Part shown: piece after piece, positions 7,646 through 17,111 of the stretch | Layout of the letters: every line of letters starts with the position of its first letter | How positions within the stretch are numbered: position 1 is the first letter of the stretch | Notes under the pieces: generated by a model | The model's database searches: none | The model's input: only the letters and a program-made list of their open reading frames with translations | What the model was told of the DNA's origin: nothing | Translations under genes and position numbers: made by a program | Origin: a bacterium | Lineage (GTDB): Bacteria > Vulcanimicrobiota > Xenobia > Xenobiales > Xenobiaceae | Assembly (NCBI GenBank): GCA_030535355.1 | Contig: JAUNIO010000022.1 | Location: 1 to 41,373 of the forward strand | Direction of reading: 5' to 3' | DNA length: 41,373 nt

Positions 7646-9010
7646 ATGGACAGCGTAAGCAGTTCCGTTAACAGAAGTTATAATAATTACAGCCAAAATA
7701 ACAGCCAAAGTCTGAACAGCAATCAGCAGAGTGCTTCCTCTGTTCAGGGTGGTACTGGCAATGATAATATCGCCGGTGTCCACGGGGAAGCTGGCAATGA
7801 GAATATTCAGGGCGGCGCTGGCAGCGATAATATTGCCGGTACCCGCAGCGGATTGGGTATGGACTATATCGAGTGGTCTAACACCGTACTGGGACGTCAG
7901 CCCAGTCAGTCTGGTCAGTCCGGCACCGTACAAGGCCCCAGCTCTCTCAACGATATCATGCAGTCGCAGATGCAGGATATGCAGACCGCCCAGGCGGTTA
8001 CCGATACCGCAGCTTTGGGTTTGATCGATTACGATAAGGTTAGCGCTCAGGTCCAGCAGGGCAATACCCTGGGCGGTACGATGACCGCCATGACCGAAGT
8101 TGGTCTGCTCAATGCCCATAGACGCGGCGAAGACATTAGAATGGCCCGCCGCACGGCCTCTTTCGATCCTTATGCTGCCAGTCCGCAGAGTACTCCCGGC
8201 GGTTTAAATCCCCAGCTGATCACTTGGGCTAACGGCGACAGTAAAATGGCTTCGGGGCTGCTGGAAATTGCCAAAACCGATATATTCGATTTTAAGGCTT
8301 TGGACAAGATGCTCGAAGAGCGCGGTATTCCCGATAACGTGACCGGCGATACCATGGAGGCTATCCAGTATGTGCACAGCATTGGCGGCGATATTTCCGA
8401 ACTGACCGCCGAAAACATCGCCGACGGTTCTTATAGAGATTCTATCACCGCTTCTCCCGTAGATAGCCGTCCCGCTGACGATAAGGCCCAGAAAGAACTG
8501 GCCGATGCCCGCAGCGCCGAGGGAGTGTATTCGGCTGCTTATTTGGGCGTGCTGGACGTCGACGCTTTAGAGAAACAGGTGGCCAGCGCTGACAGAGCTG
8601 AGCGCCCGCAATTCGTGCAGTGCGGCCAGGAATTGCTGCAGGCTGCCGATAACGGTACGCCTTTGGAGAATATTAAAGGCTATGCCCCTAACGGTGTTTT
8701 CGATCCTTATGGCCGGGAAGCCGATATGCTGGAAAGATTCGGCGGCTGGCGCAATCGGCAGGGCGGCTTAGGGCGTCTGCCCAGCCAGATGGGCATCAGC
8801 GCTATTCAGATGCGGGATACCGGCACGGCTGAGAGCCTCATCAGTGCTGCTCAGTCGGGGGTTATCGACTATGAAGCGATGGCGGAGATGCTTAACGAAA
8901 GAGGCGTGCCTAACAACATGACCGGCAGAGCTATGTATGCTTTGGTGCAGATGCACGCCAACGGCGAAGATATCAGCGATCTAACCACCAAGGATCTGCA
9001 GCCACATTAG
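7646..9010 (+). CDS. Protein with RTX-like nonapeptides and a duplicated helical module, function unknown
   Basis: 454 residues, no signal peptide. The first 35 residues are Ser/Asn/Gln-rich. Residues about 36-70 contain GGTGNDNIAG and GGAGSDNIAG, which match the GGxGxDxUx calcium-binding nonapeptide of RTX proteins, plus a degenerate third copy. The rest contains two versions of one module: a part starting LGLIDYDKVSAQV / LGVLDVDALEKQV, a turn FDPYAA / FDPYGR, and a part with FDFKALDKMLEERGIPDNVTG / IDYEAMAEMLNERGVPNNMTG ending GGDISELT / GEDISDLT. No family is recognised. The lack of a signal peptide together with RTX-like motifs could point to non-classical export, but the motif number is far below that of real RTX toxins. 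Promoter and terminator flank it as a single-gene unit. Confidence 0.8.
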   Translation: MDSVSSSVNRSYNNYSQNNSQSLNSNQQSASSVQGGTGNDNIAGVHGEAGNENIQGGAGSDNIAGTRSGLGMDYIEWSNTVLGRQPSQSGQSGTVQGPSSLNDIMQSQMQDMQTAQAVTDTAALGLIDYDKVSAQVQQGNTLGGTMTAMTEVGLLNAHRRGEDIRMARRTASFDPYAASPQSTPGGLNPQLITWANGDSKMASGLLEIAKTDIFDFKALDKMLEERGIPDNVTGDTMEAIQYVHSIGGDISELTAENIADGSYRDSITASPVDSRPADDKAQKELADARSAEGVYSAAYLGVLDVDALEKQVASADRAERPQFVQCGQELLQAADNGTPLENIKGYAPNGVFDPYGREADMLERFGGWRNRQGGLGRLPSQMGISAIQMRDTGTAESLISAAQSGVIDYEAMAEMLNERGVPNNMTGRAMYALVQMHANGEDISDLTTKDLQPH

Positions 9011-9038
9011 CATTTACTAAGACACAAAAATCAATCAC

Positions 9039-9085
9039 GCCTGCGCTTATTTTCTAGAGGTGAGAATAAGTTCAGGCATTTTTTT
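9039..9085 (+). terminator. Rho-independent terminator after the 7646-9010 gene
   Basis: Imperfect stem with arms GCCTGCGCTTATTTTC and GAGAATAAGTTCAGGC (9039-9077), followed by a seven-base T-run at 9079-9085, 29 bp after the stop codon. Confidence 0.8.
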
Positions 9086-9174
9086 ATTCGCAATATATTT
9101 ACAGATTTAGCAGAACGCCGATGCGCTTAAAAGCAAATCCTAAAAGCAAGTAATGCACCTCTGCAATGTCGGCG

Positions 9175-9489
9175 TTATTTCTGCACAATCACTACGTTAA
9201 ATTCTGTTTCGCATTTGTCGCAAACTGTGGGACATTCGCCGAGATGAGGATCGCTGGATTTGAGGTCGGGAGCATAAATGCCGGAGCCTATATTCTCGCT
9301 GACCGTTCCGCAGTGCGGGCATTTGGCCCGGAATTTTATAGTCCAGAGTTTTTGGGTTTCCGAAAGCTTAACTTCCTGGGCGGAAACAAATTTACCGTTT
9401 TTGATCGTGGGCGGCTTAATCGCCTGAGCGGCCAAGGACAGATATCCGAGCAGCAGAACGGTTAAAGCAATTGCCGTAATCTTTTTCAT
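9175..9489 (-). CDS. Small exported zinc-ribbon protein, function unknown
   Basis: 104 residues from ATG 9489, which has GAGGAG upstream; the longer frame to 9573 has no such site. Residues 1-23 form a classical signal peptide (MKKITAIALTVLLL... cleaved after AQA). The mature part carries two cysteine pairs, CPHC and CDKC, with a further cysteine in GECPTVC, forming a rubredoxin-like or zinc-ribbon knuckle outside the cytoplasm. The middle segment DLKSSDPHLGECP is polar. Single gene facing the RTX-like gene. No specific family is recognised. Confidence 0.8.
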   Translation of the reverse strand: MKKITAIALTVLLLGYLSLAAQAIKPPTIKNGKFVSAQEVKLSETQKLWTIKFRAKCPHCGTVSENIGSGIYAPDLKSSDPHLGECPTVCDKCETEFNVVIVQK

Positions 9490-9604
9490 GGTTTTTCTCC
9501 TCGTAAAGTTATTAGTATTATTCAGAAAGCATATTCTTCTTAAGAGTGTATGTTCATTAGAATGTAATTCCATGTAGTTTAAGTTTGATGATATTGAAAA
9601 TGTT

Positions 9605-9716
9605 CCGAGGTCTAGCGTATGTGATGTGCCTGCTTGTACGCGGGCATAAACGTGGCGATAGTTATATGTGAGTCAACATTTTTAATGCCATTGAACCTTA
9701 ACTAAATGACCTTTGT
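9605..9716 (-). repeat. Dispersed element, partial copy B
   Basis: Read on the minus strand, this stretch begins GTCATTTAGTTAAGGTTCAATGG and continues with GTTGACTCACATATAACTATC, then CGCCACGTTTATGCCCGCGTA, in the same order as element A (1713-1840). It lacks the internal AACTTAAGGCT hairpin of A and has no recognisable far end. It therefore looks like a truncated or internally deleted relative, upstream of sdaAB and of the small zinc-ribbon gene. Confidence 0.7.
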
Positions 9717-9933
9717 GCAATACCGAATATCATTATATTCGCTCTCGGGCTGATATGAAATACCTTATGGGCGCAAGGAAGAATTAATTGCGGAACAGGA
9801 GGAAACCGTGGGAGAATTAGCCGATCCGTCGAAGCAAAACAGCAGGAGATAGTACGCTTATCTCGGGCGAGATATAACAGCTGATTTTGCAATTCTGAAA
9901 TGTTTTATTACGCTTTAATATTATGACTTAAAT
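9717..9933. other. Intergenic region upstream of sdaAB with a palindrome and possible coding debris
   Basis: Contains the palindrome CGAATAT-CATT-ATATTCG at 9724-9741. Around 9770-9880 are short open stretches on the plus strand (for example RKEELIAEQEETVGELADPS in one frame, and VEAKQQEIVRLSRARYNS in another) that look like fragments of a decayed gene. Neither has a complete frame. The sdaAB promoter must lie here but was not pinned down. Confidence 0.3.
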
Positions 9934-10599
9934 ATGAAAAAGACTTATCGCATTTTTGATATTATTGGCCCGCGCATGATTGGCCCTTCCAGCTCACATA
10001 CCGCTGGGGCCGCTAGAATCGGACTGATCGCTAATCGCTTGGTTAAGGGCGATATAAAGCGGGCGCAGATTACTTTATACGAATCTTTTGCCACCACCGG
10101 CAGAGGGCATGGCACCGATCGGGCCTTGGCCGGAGGGTTGCTGGGCTTCCCTCCTGACGATGAACGTTTGCGCGATTCTTTGGCTTACGCCCAGCACTCT
10201 GGGGTAGAAATTACTTTTTCCTTTTCGGACCAGCCCGCTCCCCATCCCAATACGGCGCGGATTTTTCTGGAAAAGCGCAATGGAGAAACCTTGGAAGTGC
10301 TGGGAGCTTCCGTGGGGGGCGGCAATATAGAAATACTGGAAATAGACGGGATGGAGGTCTCCTTCTCCTGCAATTATCCGACTTTGCTGGTTTTTCACCG
10401 CGATGTGCCGGGGTCGATTCAGCACGTGAGCGGTATCTTGGCGGAAAGCGGTATCAATATCGCTTTTATGCGGGTTTTCCGCACCGCCAGAAATGCTGAT
10501 GCCTGTATGGTTATCGAAATGGATGGCCAGCCGCCACGGGGCTTAGTGGCTCATATCCTGGCCAATGCGCCGGAAATTAGGAGAGCGTGTGTGCTATGA
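9934..10599 (+). CDS. sdaAB: L-serine dehydratase, iron-sulfur-dependent, beta subunit
   Basis: 221 residues. The N-terminal half has the serine dehydratase beta motif IGPSSSHTAGAARIG and SFATTGRGHGTDRALAGG. The C-terminal third is an ACT domain (VFHRDVPGSIQHVSGILAE, then NIAFMRVFRT), expected to help with subunit contacts or ligand sensing. With the alpha subunit it deaminates L-serine to pyruvate and ammonia using an oxygen-sensitive 4Fe-4S cluster, consistent with an anaerobe. The gene stops at TGA inside the ATGA that begins sdaAA, so the two are translationally coupled. The split into two genes is typical of Bacillota. Confidence 0.95.
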   Translation: MKKTYRIFDIIGPRMIGPSSSHTAGAARIGLIANRLVKGDIKRAQITLYESFATTGRGHGTDRALAGGLLGFPPDDERLRDSLAYAQHSGVEITFSFSDQPAPHPNTARIFLEKRNGETLEVLGASVGGGNIEILEIDGMEVSFSCNYPTLLVFHRDVPGSIQHVSGILAESGINIAFMRVFRTARNADACMVIEMDGQPPRGLVAHILANAPEIRRACVL

Positions 10600-11492
10600 A
10601 ATACGAATTCAGCAGTGGCCGGGAGCTTATCAGCATCTGTCGGGAACACAATATTGCCATATCTGAGCTTATGCTGAGAAATGAGATCGAACTGAGTGAA
10701 CAGCCCCGCGAAGCGATTCTGGAGGAGATGCACAGCAATCTCGCCGTGATGCGGGCCTCTATCAGCGCTGGGCTCAATAGAAAGAGAATACCCCGGGGTA
10801 TATTATCAGGGGGAGATGCGCTGAAATTGGCGGCTTTTGCCGAACAGAGCAATATGGGAGCTGCTTTGGCTAAGGTCGTGGCCTCTTCTATGGCCGTTGT
10901 GGAAACTAATGCCGCCATGGGCAAAATAGTCGCCGCTCCCACTGCCGGAGCCAGTGGAATTTTACCGGCAGTGTTGATCGAGTGTGGGGGGCATCAGCGC
11001 GGCTTTGACGATGACGCCTTGATACGGGGGCTGTTTACGGCCGGCGCTGTCGGCTGTATTATAGCTGAAAATGCCAGCATAGCCGGAGCTTCCGGCGGCT
11101 GCCAGGCGGAAACAGGGACGGCGGCAGCTATGGCGGCAGCAGCTTTGGCGGAACTCTGCGGCGCTGCGCCGGAGACGGTCCTGACTGCGGCGGCTATCGC
11201 CATCAAAAACTGCTTGGGCCTGGTCTGCGATCCGGTCGCGGGACTGGTGGAGTGCCCCTGCATTAAGCGCAACGCTATCGGCGCGGTTAACGCCGTTCTT
11301 TCCTGTGATATGGCTCTGGCGGGGATAGAGAGCCTTATTCCCTTCGATGAAGTGGTAGAGGCCATGCAGGGTGTAAGCCATCTGATGAGCAAGGAACTGC
11401 GGGAAACGGCTAAGGGCGGCTTGGCTGCTACGGAAACGGGGCGGAGGATAGCAGAAGAGCTGGTCAGCGGCGAGCGCCCGGCCAGACGCTGA
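10596..11492 (+). CDS. sdaAA: L-serine dehydratase, iron-sulfur-dependent, alpha subunit
   Basis: 298 residues from ATG 10596; GTG 10587 is an alternative start with AGGAG only three bases upstream. Family signatures are AAPTAGASGILPAVLIE, ENASIAGASGGCQAE and NCLGLVCDPVAGLVECPC, which supply the cysteines that hold the catalytic 4Fe-4S cluster. Residues GSRNs of the ordinary PLP enzymes are absent, as expected for this iron-sulfur class. The four-base ATGA overlap with sdaAB couples the two subunits. No further gene follows on this strand; the next gene faces it. Confidence 0.95.
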   Translation: MKYEFSSGRELISICREHNIAISELMLRNEIELSEQPREAILEEMHSNLAVMRASISAGLNRKRIPRGILSGGDALKLAAFAEQSNMGAALAKVVASSMAVVETNAAMGKIVAAPTAGASGILPAVLIECGGHQRGFDDDALIRGLFTAGAVGCIIAENASIAGASGGCQAETGTAAAMAAAALAELCGAAPETVLTAAAIAIKNCLGLVCDPVAGLVECPCIKRNAIGAVNAVLSCDMALAGIESLIPFDEVVEAMQGVSHLMSKELRETAKGGLAATETGRRIAEELVSGERPARR

Positions 11493-11544
11493 TCAGCTTC
11501 GAGGTTATGTGCAGGTGGGTACATGAGCCCCCCGCATTATATTA

Positions 11545-12363
11545 TTATTTCTTGGCCGCTTTGGCTTTGCTATTCTTCCAAATGCGGGTGACCTTGACCA
11601 CATAATTGCGGGTCTCCGCAAAAGGAGGGATGCCGCCGTAGCGCTGTACATTGCCAGGCCCCGCGTTATAAGCGGCGATAGCCAGGCGGATGTCGTTGGG
11701 GAACATGTTCAGCATCTGGCGCAGATAGCGTGTCCCCGCTGCAATGTTGGCTTCGGGATCGAATCGGTTGTGGCAGCCCAGACTGGAAGCTGTGGCCGGC
11801 ATAAGCTGCATGAGTCCCCCAGCACCGGCCGAAGAGCCAGCGGTGGGGCAGAAATTAGATTCTACCTCGATGACCGCACGCACCAGCCAGGGGTCGAGGT
11901 TATGCTTTTCCGCGTATTTGCAAATGATAGGGGTAATGTCTAAATTGATAGGTTCACGTACAGCTACGGTCTTATAGCTAACTTCTGGAGCGGGCTGTAC
12001 GGAATGAGCGCCGCGGGAAGCCAAAGATCGGCGGCGATGGTCGGTCTGGGGCACTTTTTTATAAACGACGCCGGATGTGCGCACCATAATCGGCGGCATA
12101 TTGTACTTGTTGCCGTGGCCGGAAGCGGCGGACAAATCCAGTTTGGTGGGAAGCGGGGGAGCTTCCTTCATGAGTCCGTAGCTTTTGAGCTCGCGTTCGG
12201 TGAAAAATTGCTTGGGTCCGTTAGTCTCGCTGTTTCCCCAGAAACTGCTGGTAATGGTCTCTTCCGAGAGTTCCAATTCCTGCATATCGCCGGGATCGCT
12301 GGCCAAGGCCGGGAAGGCCAAGACGGCGCAGAGCGCGGCAGAACAGACAAATTTATTAAACAA
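11545..12363 (-). CDS. Exported lytic transglycosylase (SLT domain)
   Basis: 272 residues starting at TTG 12363, with GAGGT eight bases upstream. A signal peptide (MFNKFVCSAALCAVLAFPALA) is followed by about 115 poorly conserved polar residues and then a C-terminal SLT lysozyme-like domain. Its motifs are VRAVIEVESNF with the catalytic glutamate, AGAGGLMQLMPATA, FDPEANIAAGTRYLRQML and AIAAYNAGPGNVQRYGG. It cleaves peptidoglycan glycan strands in the periplasm, releasing anhydromuropeptides. A long, structured leader precedes it (12364-12690). It is not evidently in an operon with lepA, because a strong terminator lies between them. Confidence 0.92.
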   Translation of the reverse strand: MFNKFVCSAALCAVLAFPALASDPGDMQELELSEETITSSFWGNSETNGPKQFFTERELKSYGLMKEAPPLPTKLDLSAASGHGNKYNMPPIMVRTSGVVYKKVPQTDHRRRSLASRGAHSVQPAPEVSYKTVAVREPINLDITPIICKYAEKHNLDPWLVRAVIEVESNFCPTAGSSAGAGGLMQLMPATASSLGCHNRFDPEANIAAGTRYLRQMLNMFPNDIRLAIAAYNAGPGNVQRYGGIPPFAETRNYVVKVTRIWKNSKAKAAKK

Positions 12364-12690
12364 AACGAAATACCTCGAGCTTCCCGCGAACTAAAAGTTT
12401 CGCTTCTGATATGCCTTGCACTTCATGCGCACAAGGCATGTGCGCGAAACTCAACGCTTTCTCAAATAGCGCCGCAGCGCTTAGTCTGCAGCAGACTTTT
12501 GCCTGCCGTCAGCTATTGACAGCTATTTAGCAGCGCGGGAAACGGTGGCCGCGGGACTCGTCGGGTACCCGCTGACGCTTATAGATTTTTCAGCTCATTT
12601 TCGGCGGCTACGGCAGTATTGGCACATTCTGCCCCTCTCGCGGCTGACGCTGAGCCTGGGTGCATCTTTCAGCGCAGGCATTGTAGATTA
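12364..12690 (-). promoter_or_regulatory. Structured leader upstream of the lytic transglycosylase
   Basis: About 330 bp without a gene. Immediately upstream of the transglycosylase start it holds a nested hairpin (12396-12451): outer arms AGTTTCGC / GCGAAACT, inner arms ATGCCTTG / CAAGGCAT, followed on the minus strand by TTTTAG. Further upstream (about 12500-12690) is GC-rich sequence with several self-complementary stretches. Such an arrangement fits an RNA leader that controls expression, but I could not match it to a known riboswitch, in particular not convincingly to the c-di-AMP class often found before cell-wall hydrolases. Confidence 0.35.
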
Positions 12691-12858
12691 ATTCTGGGAG
12701 TTTGTCAAATTTTGCTAAGGCAGTTTTGATTAGATAATATAAAGAAATACCCGAAAATCAAGGGCTAAACACCGAAAATAAATTTTTATATTGATAGCGC
12801 TGAATAATATTCGAAACGATGTGAATAATCTTTAATCTAATTGTAATCTAGATTGTGA

Positions 12859-12896
12859 TAATAAAAGATGCCCTATTTTACGGGCATCTTTTATTA
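12859..12896 (-). terminator. Strong terminator downstream of lepA
   Basis: A perfect 15-bp stem TAATAAAAGATGCCC / GGGCATCTTTTATTA with an eight-base loop. The arms end in T-rich sequence on both strands, so it can act in either direction. It lies 64 bp past the lepA stop codon and isolates lepA from the transglycosylase leader. Confidence 0.85.
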
Positions 12897-12959
12897 TGAA
12901 TTTTGAATTGTGCGGGAAGTAAATTTGTTCGTTAGCTCTGAGGCATTAAAGCGTTGGAT

Positions 12960-14768
12960 CTACTCCTCATCGTTGCGCAGCACGGCTAAGAAAGCTTCTT
13001 GAGGGAGTTCCACATTGCCTATGCGTTTCATGCGTTTTTTGCCTTCTTTTTGCTTCTCTAGCAGCTTGCGCTTGCGGGTGATATCGCCGCCGTAACATTT
13101 GGCCAGCACGTTTTTGCGCATGGCTTTGACTGTAGAGCGGGCTAAAATTTTTCCTCCCAAGGTGGCCTGCACGGGCACTTCAAAGAGCTGGCGGGGGATG
13201 ACTTCTTTTAGCTTCTCTACTAGATCGCGCCCCGCTTCATAAGCGCGCTCGCGGTGTACGATGATGGAGAGGGCATCGACCTTTTCTCCGTGAACAAGAA
13301 TATCTAGGCGCACCAGATCGGATTCGCGCACACCTGTGATTTCATAGTCAAAGGAGGCATAGCCTCGGGTGCGCGATTTGAGCTGATCGAAAAAGTCGGT
13401 GATAATCTCTGCCAGAGGCAGCTCGTAGGTGAGCATAGCTCGATTGGTATAAGGGTATTCCATGCCCAGGAAGGTGCCGCGCCGATTCTGACAGAGGTCC
13501 ATGATCTGGCCTACGTAATCTTCCGGGGTGATAATCGAGGCTTTAACGATTGGCTCTTCAATGCGGTATTGGCCTTCGGTGGGGAAGTCGGACGGGTTTT
13601 GGATGCGGCGGCCCTTGCCGGTTTTGTCCTGTTTATCGTAAACCGTATAGATGACGCTGGGAGCGGTAGCGATCAGCTCTAAGTTGAATTCGCGTTCCAA
13701 ACGCTCCTGCACGATTTCCATGTGCAGCAATCCCAGGAAGCCGCAGCGGTAGCCGAAGCCCAGGGCCACCGAAGTCTCTGGTTCCCAAACTAAGGAAGCG
13801 TCGTTGAGCTTGAGTTTGGTCAGAGCATCGCGCAGGTTGTTGTAATCCAGAGGATCGATGGGATAGAGGCCGCTAAAGACCATGGACACAGCGGGACGGT
13901 AACCGGGCAGGGCTTGGGTAGCTCCCTCCTTGGCCAAAGTGATGGTGTCGCCGACGCGGGTCTCTTCGATATGGCGGATCTGCCCCACTAAGTAACCCAC
14001 ATCGCCGCTTTGCAGCACCTCCGTGGGACGCATGGTGGGCTTAAAAACTCCCACTTCATCGACTAAATATTCCTGATTGGTGCTCATCAGCTTAATGGAA
14101 GTGCCTTTGCGCACTTCACCGTCGACGACGCGGAAAAAGGGCACTACGCCGCGGTACTGATCGTAGCGGGAATCGAAGATCAGTGCGCGCAGAGGAGCGT
14201 TAAGCTCGCCTTTGGGCGGAGGAATCAGGCGGATTATGGCTTCCAGCAGCTCGTCTATGCCTATGTCCTGCTTGGCGGAAACCAAGACGGCATCGTCGGC
14301 GGGCAGGGCCAGAATCTCTTCAATTTCCTGCTTTACGCGGTCAGGATCGGCGGAAGGCAGGTCAATTTTATTGATGACGGGTATGACCTCCAGATTCTGA
14401 TCCAGGGCCATGCCGTAGTTGGCCATAGTCTGGGCCTCTACACCCTGAGAAGCATCTACCACGAGCAGAGCGCCGTCGCAGGCGGCTAGGGAACGGGAAA
14501 CTTCGTACGTAAAATCTACGTGTCCGGGCGTGTCTATGAGGTTGAGATAATAGGTATTACCGTCTTTTGCTTTATATTCCAGTGTTACGGGATGGGATTT
14601 GATGGTAATGCCGCGTTCCCGCTCTAAATCCATGGAATCCAGGACCTGATCCATCATTTCACGCTGGGAGATGGTGTTGGTATGCTCTAAAAGGCGGTCG
14701 GCCAGAGTGGACTTTCCATGGTCGATATGGGCTATAATGCTGAAATTGCGTATAAATTTATGATCCAT
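12960..14768 (-). CDS. lepA: Elongation factor 4 (LepA), ribosome-associated translational GTPase
   Basis: 602 residues, the normal size. The start [21 protein letters not shown] carries the G1 loop; further GTPase motifs are [16 protein letters not shown] (G3) and NKIDLPSAD (G4). The LepA-specific C-terminal region is complete and basic ([21 protein letters not shown]). LepA acts on the ribosome and affects initiation and back-translocation under stress. The ATG at 14768 has only a weak AGGT upstream. It is followed by a strong terminator and appears to be a single-gene unit. Confidence 0.98.
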   Translation of the reverse strand: MDHKFIRNFSIIAHIDHGKSTLADRLLEHTNTISQREMMDQVLDSMDLERERGITIKSHPVTLEYKAKDGNTYYLNLIDTPGHVDFTYEVSRSLAACDGALLVVDASQGVEAQTMANYGMALDQNLEVIPVINKIDLPSADPDRVKQEIEEILALPADDAVLVSAKQDIGIDELLEAIIRLIPPPKGELNAPLRALIFDSRYDQYRGVVPFFRVVDGEVRKGTSIKLMSTNQEYLVDEVGVFKPTMRPTEVLQSGDVGYLVGQIRHIEETRVGDTITLAKEGATQALPGYRPAVSMVFSGLYPIDPLDYNNLRDALTKLKLNDASLVWEPETSVALGFGYRCGFLGLLHMEIVQERLEREFNLELIATAPSVIYTVYDKQDKTGKGRRIQNPSDFPTEGQYRIEEPIVKASIITPEDYVGQIMDLCQNRRGTFLGMEYPYTNRAMLTYELPLAEIITDFFDQLKSRTRGYASFDYEITGVRESDLVRLDILVHGEKVDALSIIVHRERAYEAGRDLVEKLKEVIPRQLFEVPVQATLGGKILARSTVKAMRKNVLAKCYGGDITRKRKLLEKQKEGKKRMKRIGNVELPQEAFLAVLRNDEE

Positions 14769-14900
14769 TGATGTACCTAATATAGTGCTGCAGCAGCTTT
14801 AAACTGTTCTAGTCTGTTCTAGTTGCTGAACTATCAGCTTGATAACATCAAATCTTCTGCATTCTCAGCAATAAACCTATTATCTCCCTAACGCCGTTAT

Positions 14901-16235
14901 TTACTTACTCCCCAGTGCTTCATAGCGCTGGGCGTATTCGCGCAGCTCTTGCATAAAACCATCTACTGAATGGGCAACGCTTATACCCAAATGGTTATCG
15001 TGAGAGGGGGCGGTCATTGGCGGCTGGGCTGCCCTCTGGGCTGTGTGGCTGGCTCGTCCGTTTAATTCGTCGATGGCGGGCTGGTAACCCTGCTGGGCTG
15101 CTGCCTGCAGATAGCTGGCCGCCGCTGACATATTGCGGGCTACCCCTTTGCCGCGTTTATATAATATGCCTAATCTGTATTGCGCTTCGAAACATCCCTG
15201 TTTGGCAGCTTTTTCATAAAACTCTACAGCTAATTTCATATTTTTGTAGAGCCCGTTGCCTTCTTCGTGCATTACCCCGCAGTAATACTGAGCGTCGGCG
15301 TCACCTAACTGAGCTGCTTTTAACATATATTCTCCGGCTTTGGAAGAGTTTTGCTCTACTCCGCGGCCGAGCATGTAGATTCTGCCCAGGCATCTAAGTC
15401 CCATAGGGAAGTTGTGGCTGGCGGCTGTCTGATACAGCTCAGCGGCTTGGCGGAAATCTTGCGGACGCCCCAGGCCTTCTTCATATAAGTTGCCGAGCAG
15501 ACAGCGGGAATTATCGTCATCGCGCTCTACCCCAATCTCTAAGTAATCGGCAGCTCGGGGAAGGTCGCTTAACGATTTTTTTTGGATATAAATATTGGCC
15601 AAAAAGAAGGGGGCGCGTCTATCGCCTTGTTCGAGAGCTTCTGTGAGCAGCTGTTGGGCCTTTTTTATGTTGCGCGGCAGTCCGCCGATGCCCTTAGAAT
15701 AGAAATAACCTAAATCGGCTTTGGCTGAGATGTTGCCTAAAGCGGCCGCTTTTTGGTAACATTCGGCAGCTTTGCTGTGGTTAACAGCTACTCCCCAGCC
15801 GCTGTAATAGGCGTTGCCGAGGCTTTGCCAGCCTAGGCTGTTGTCTTGCTGAGCGGCTAGGGCAGCATAATCCGCGAATAATTTGAGGTCTTTTTTGACG
15901 CCTTGTCCCATCAGCAGGCAGATTGCATAGGCAGCCTGCCCATAGGAATAGCCTTTGTCAGCTGATTGGCGGTAGTATTTAGCGGCTTTTTTCAGATCGG
16001 CTGCTGTCCCTCTGCCGGATTCGTAGCAGCGCCCCAATTCAAACATGGCCTCTGGATCGCCTTTTTTAGCTTTTTCGAGCAGTGTGCTGAAAGGAGTGTC
16101 AGAAAGCCCAGGATAGATTTTTTCGGATATAATCGGCGGGCCAGAGAAAATGATATTTTCCGATGTGTTGGCCCAGACAGGGCAGCAGCATACGCTGCAG
16201 GCGATTAGACTAAGTAATAACGTTTTAATTTTCAT
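14901..16235 (-). CDS. Exported Sel1-repeat (TPR-like) protein
   Basis: 444 residues. A signal peptide (MKIKTLLLSLIACSVCCCPVWA) is followed by about nine Sel1-like repeats of 36 residues, for example AMFELGRCYESGRGTAADLK, AQYYCGVMHEEGNGLYKNMK and AQYRLGILYKRGKGVARNMS. These form a superhelical solenoid for protein binding, here outside the cytoplasm. The last 60 residues are a non-repetitive tail. In other bacteria exported Sel1 proteins serve cell-surface or signalling roles, but nothing here identifies a partner. It is separated from lepA by 132 bp. Confidence 0.9.
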   Translation of the reverse strand: MKIKTLLLSLIACSVCCCPVWANTSENIIFSGPPIISEKIYPGLSDTPFSTLLEKAKKGDPEAMFELGRCYESGRGTAADLKKAAKYYRQSADKGYSYGQAAYAICLLMGQGVKKDLKLFADYAALAAQQDNSLGWQSLGNAYYSGWGVAVNHSKAAECYQKAAALGNISAKADLGYFYSKGIGGLPRNIKKAQQLLTEALEQGDRRAPFFLANIYIQKKSLSDLPRAADYLEIGVERDDDNSRCLLGNLYEEGLGRPQDFRQAAELYQTAASHNFPMGLRCLGRIYMLGRGVEQNSSKAGEYMLKAAQLGDADAQYYCGVMHEEGNGLYKNMKLAVEFYEKAAKQGCFEAQYRLGILYKRGKGVARNMSAAASYLQAAAQQGYQPAIDELNGRASHTAQRAAQPPMTAPSHDNHLGISVAHSVDGFMQELREYAQRYEALGSK

Positions 16236-16468
16236 TTTGCCAGCCCCATATTCTTTATAATGGCTTTTTTTGCAGAAGGATGAATGCAGTAACTATTTTG
16301 GCAGACTTTAGTACTCAATAAGCTTGATTCTGCGGGTAGCTGATGCAGCTTTTAAGAACATTTTACCTTATGCTGCAGAATGAGCTGATTACAGCCCGTG
16401 TGCGTACGGCTTGTTTTTCTATATGGTTCGCTTCTGAAGTATAGCAAGCAAGCTCATGATTAGGTGGC

Positions 16469-17050
16469 TTAGATGTCAGACGCACCTTTTAGATGCAGCT
16501 TAGCTTCTTTAATGACTATATCCCAATATTTTTTACTTTGCGGCGATGCTGAACTGTCACGCTCAGCGGCAGCCGCCTCGATCAGTCCCTGCACGTCGCC
16601 GCCTTCCCGGCAAAAAACTTCGACGCGCTGTTGGGTGTCCCATTCGATCTGGGCTTGGGCATTGCCCTTGCTTTGAGCTGTGGCCTGCGGCTGATTTGGG
16701 CTGCTGCCATGTTCTTTTTGATATTGCATGGCCCGATCTATGATGCGCAGTAAATTTTTGCGTCCATCTTCGGTTTCATCTGAACCGTATAACCTTTTGC
16801 GGGCCCAATTGATAACTGTTTCAGGCCCGAGCTCTCTGATGCATTCATCAGCTGTTTGCATTAATTCGGCGTTGGCATAGTGTAGATTTTTCCTTGAATT
16901 GCGAATCTCTGGACTCTCATGGCTAGCACTTGCAGACTGGGTAGGGACCAGGCGATTATTCAGCAGGTTTTCCTCGGGACTGGCCGATAGGGGGGCGCTG
17001 CATAAACACGCTACGAAAACGATGGCAAATAGAAACACTGTTTTTTTCAT
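16469..17050 (-). CDS. Exported protein of unknown function
   Basis: 193 residues from ATG 17050, chosen because AAGGTG lies nine bases upstream; the frame opens 12 bp earlier at a GTG. It has a signal peptide (MKKTVFLFAIVFVACLCSAPLSA). The mature part is polar, Gln/Ala/Glu-rich and probably helical, with two similar stretches ending in repeated RIIDRAMQYQ and IEWDTQQRVEVF segments. It contains one cysteine in VFCREGG and no other motif I recognise. It lies between the Sel1 gene and ligA on the same strand, but gaps of more than 230 bp on both sides argue against one operon. Confidence 0.75.
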   Translation of the reverse strand: MKKTVFLFAIVFVACLCSAPLSASPEENLLNNRLVPTQSASASHESPEIRNSRKNLHYANAELMQTADECIRELGPETVINWARKRLYGSDETEDGRKNLLRIIDRAMQYQKEHGSSPNQPQATAQSKGNAQAQIEWDTQQRVEVFCREGGDVQGLIEAAAAERDSSASPQSKKYWDIVIKEAKLHLKGASDI

Positions 17051-17111
17051 AGTTATCTTCACCTTAACGATAATATGAAGAATGTGGGAAAATTTTTGCG
17101 ATAGAGGAACA

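Noticed and set aside
12490-12690. c-di-AMP, cobalamin or other known riboswitch, or RNase P/tmRNA, in the transglycosylase leader
   Set aside because: Searched by eye for conserved cores of these RNAs; only scattered short resemblances were found, none in the right order.
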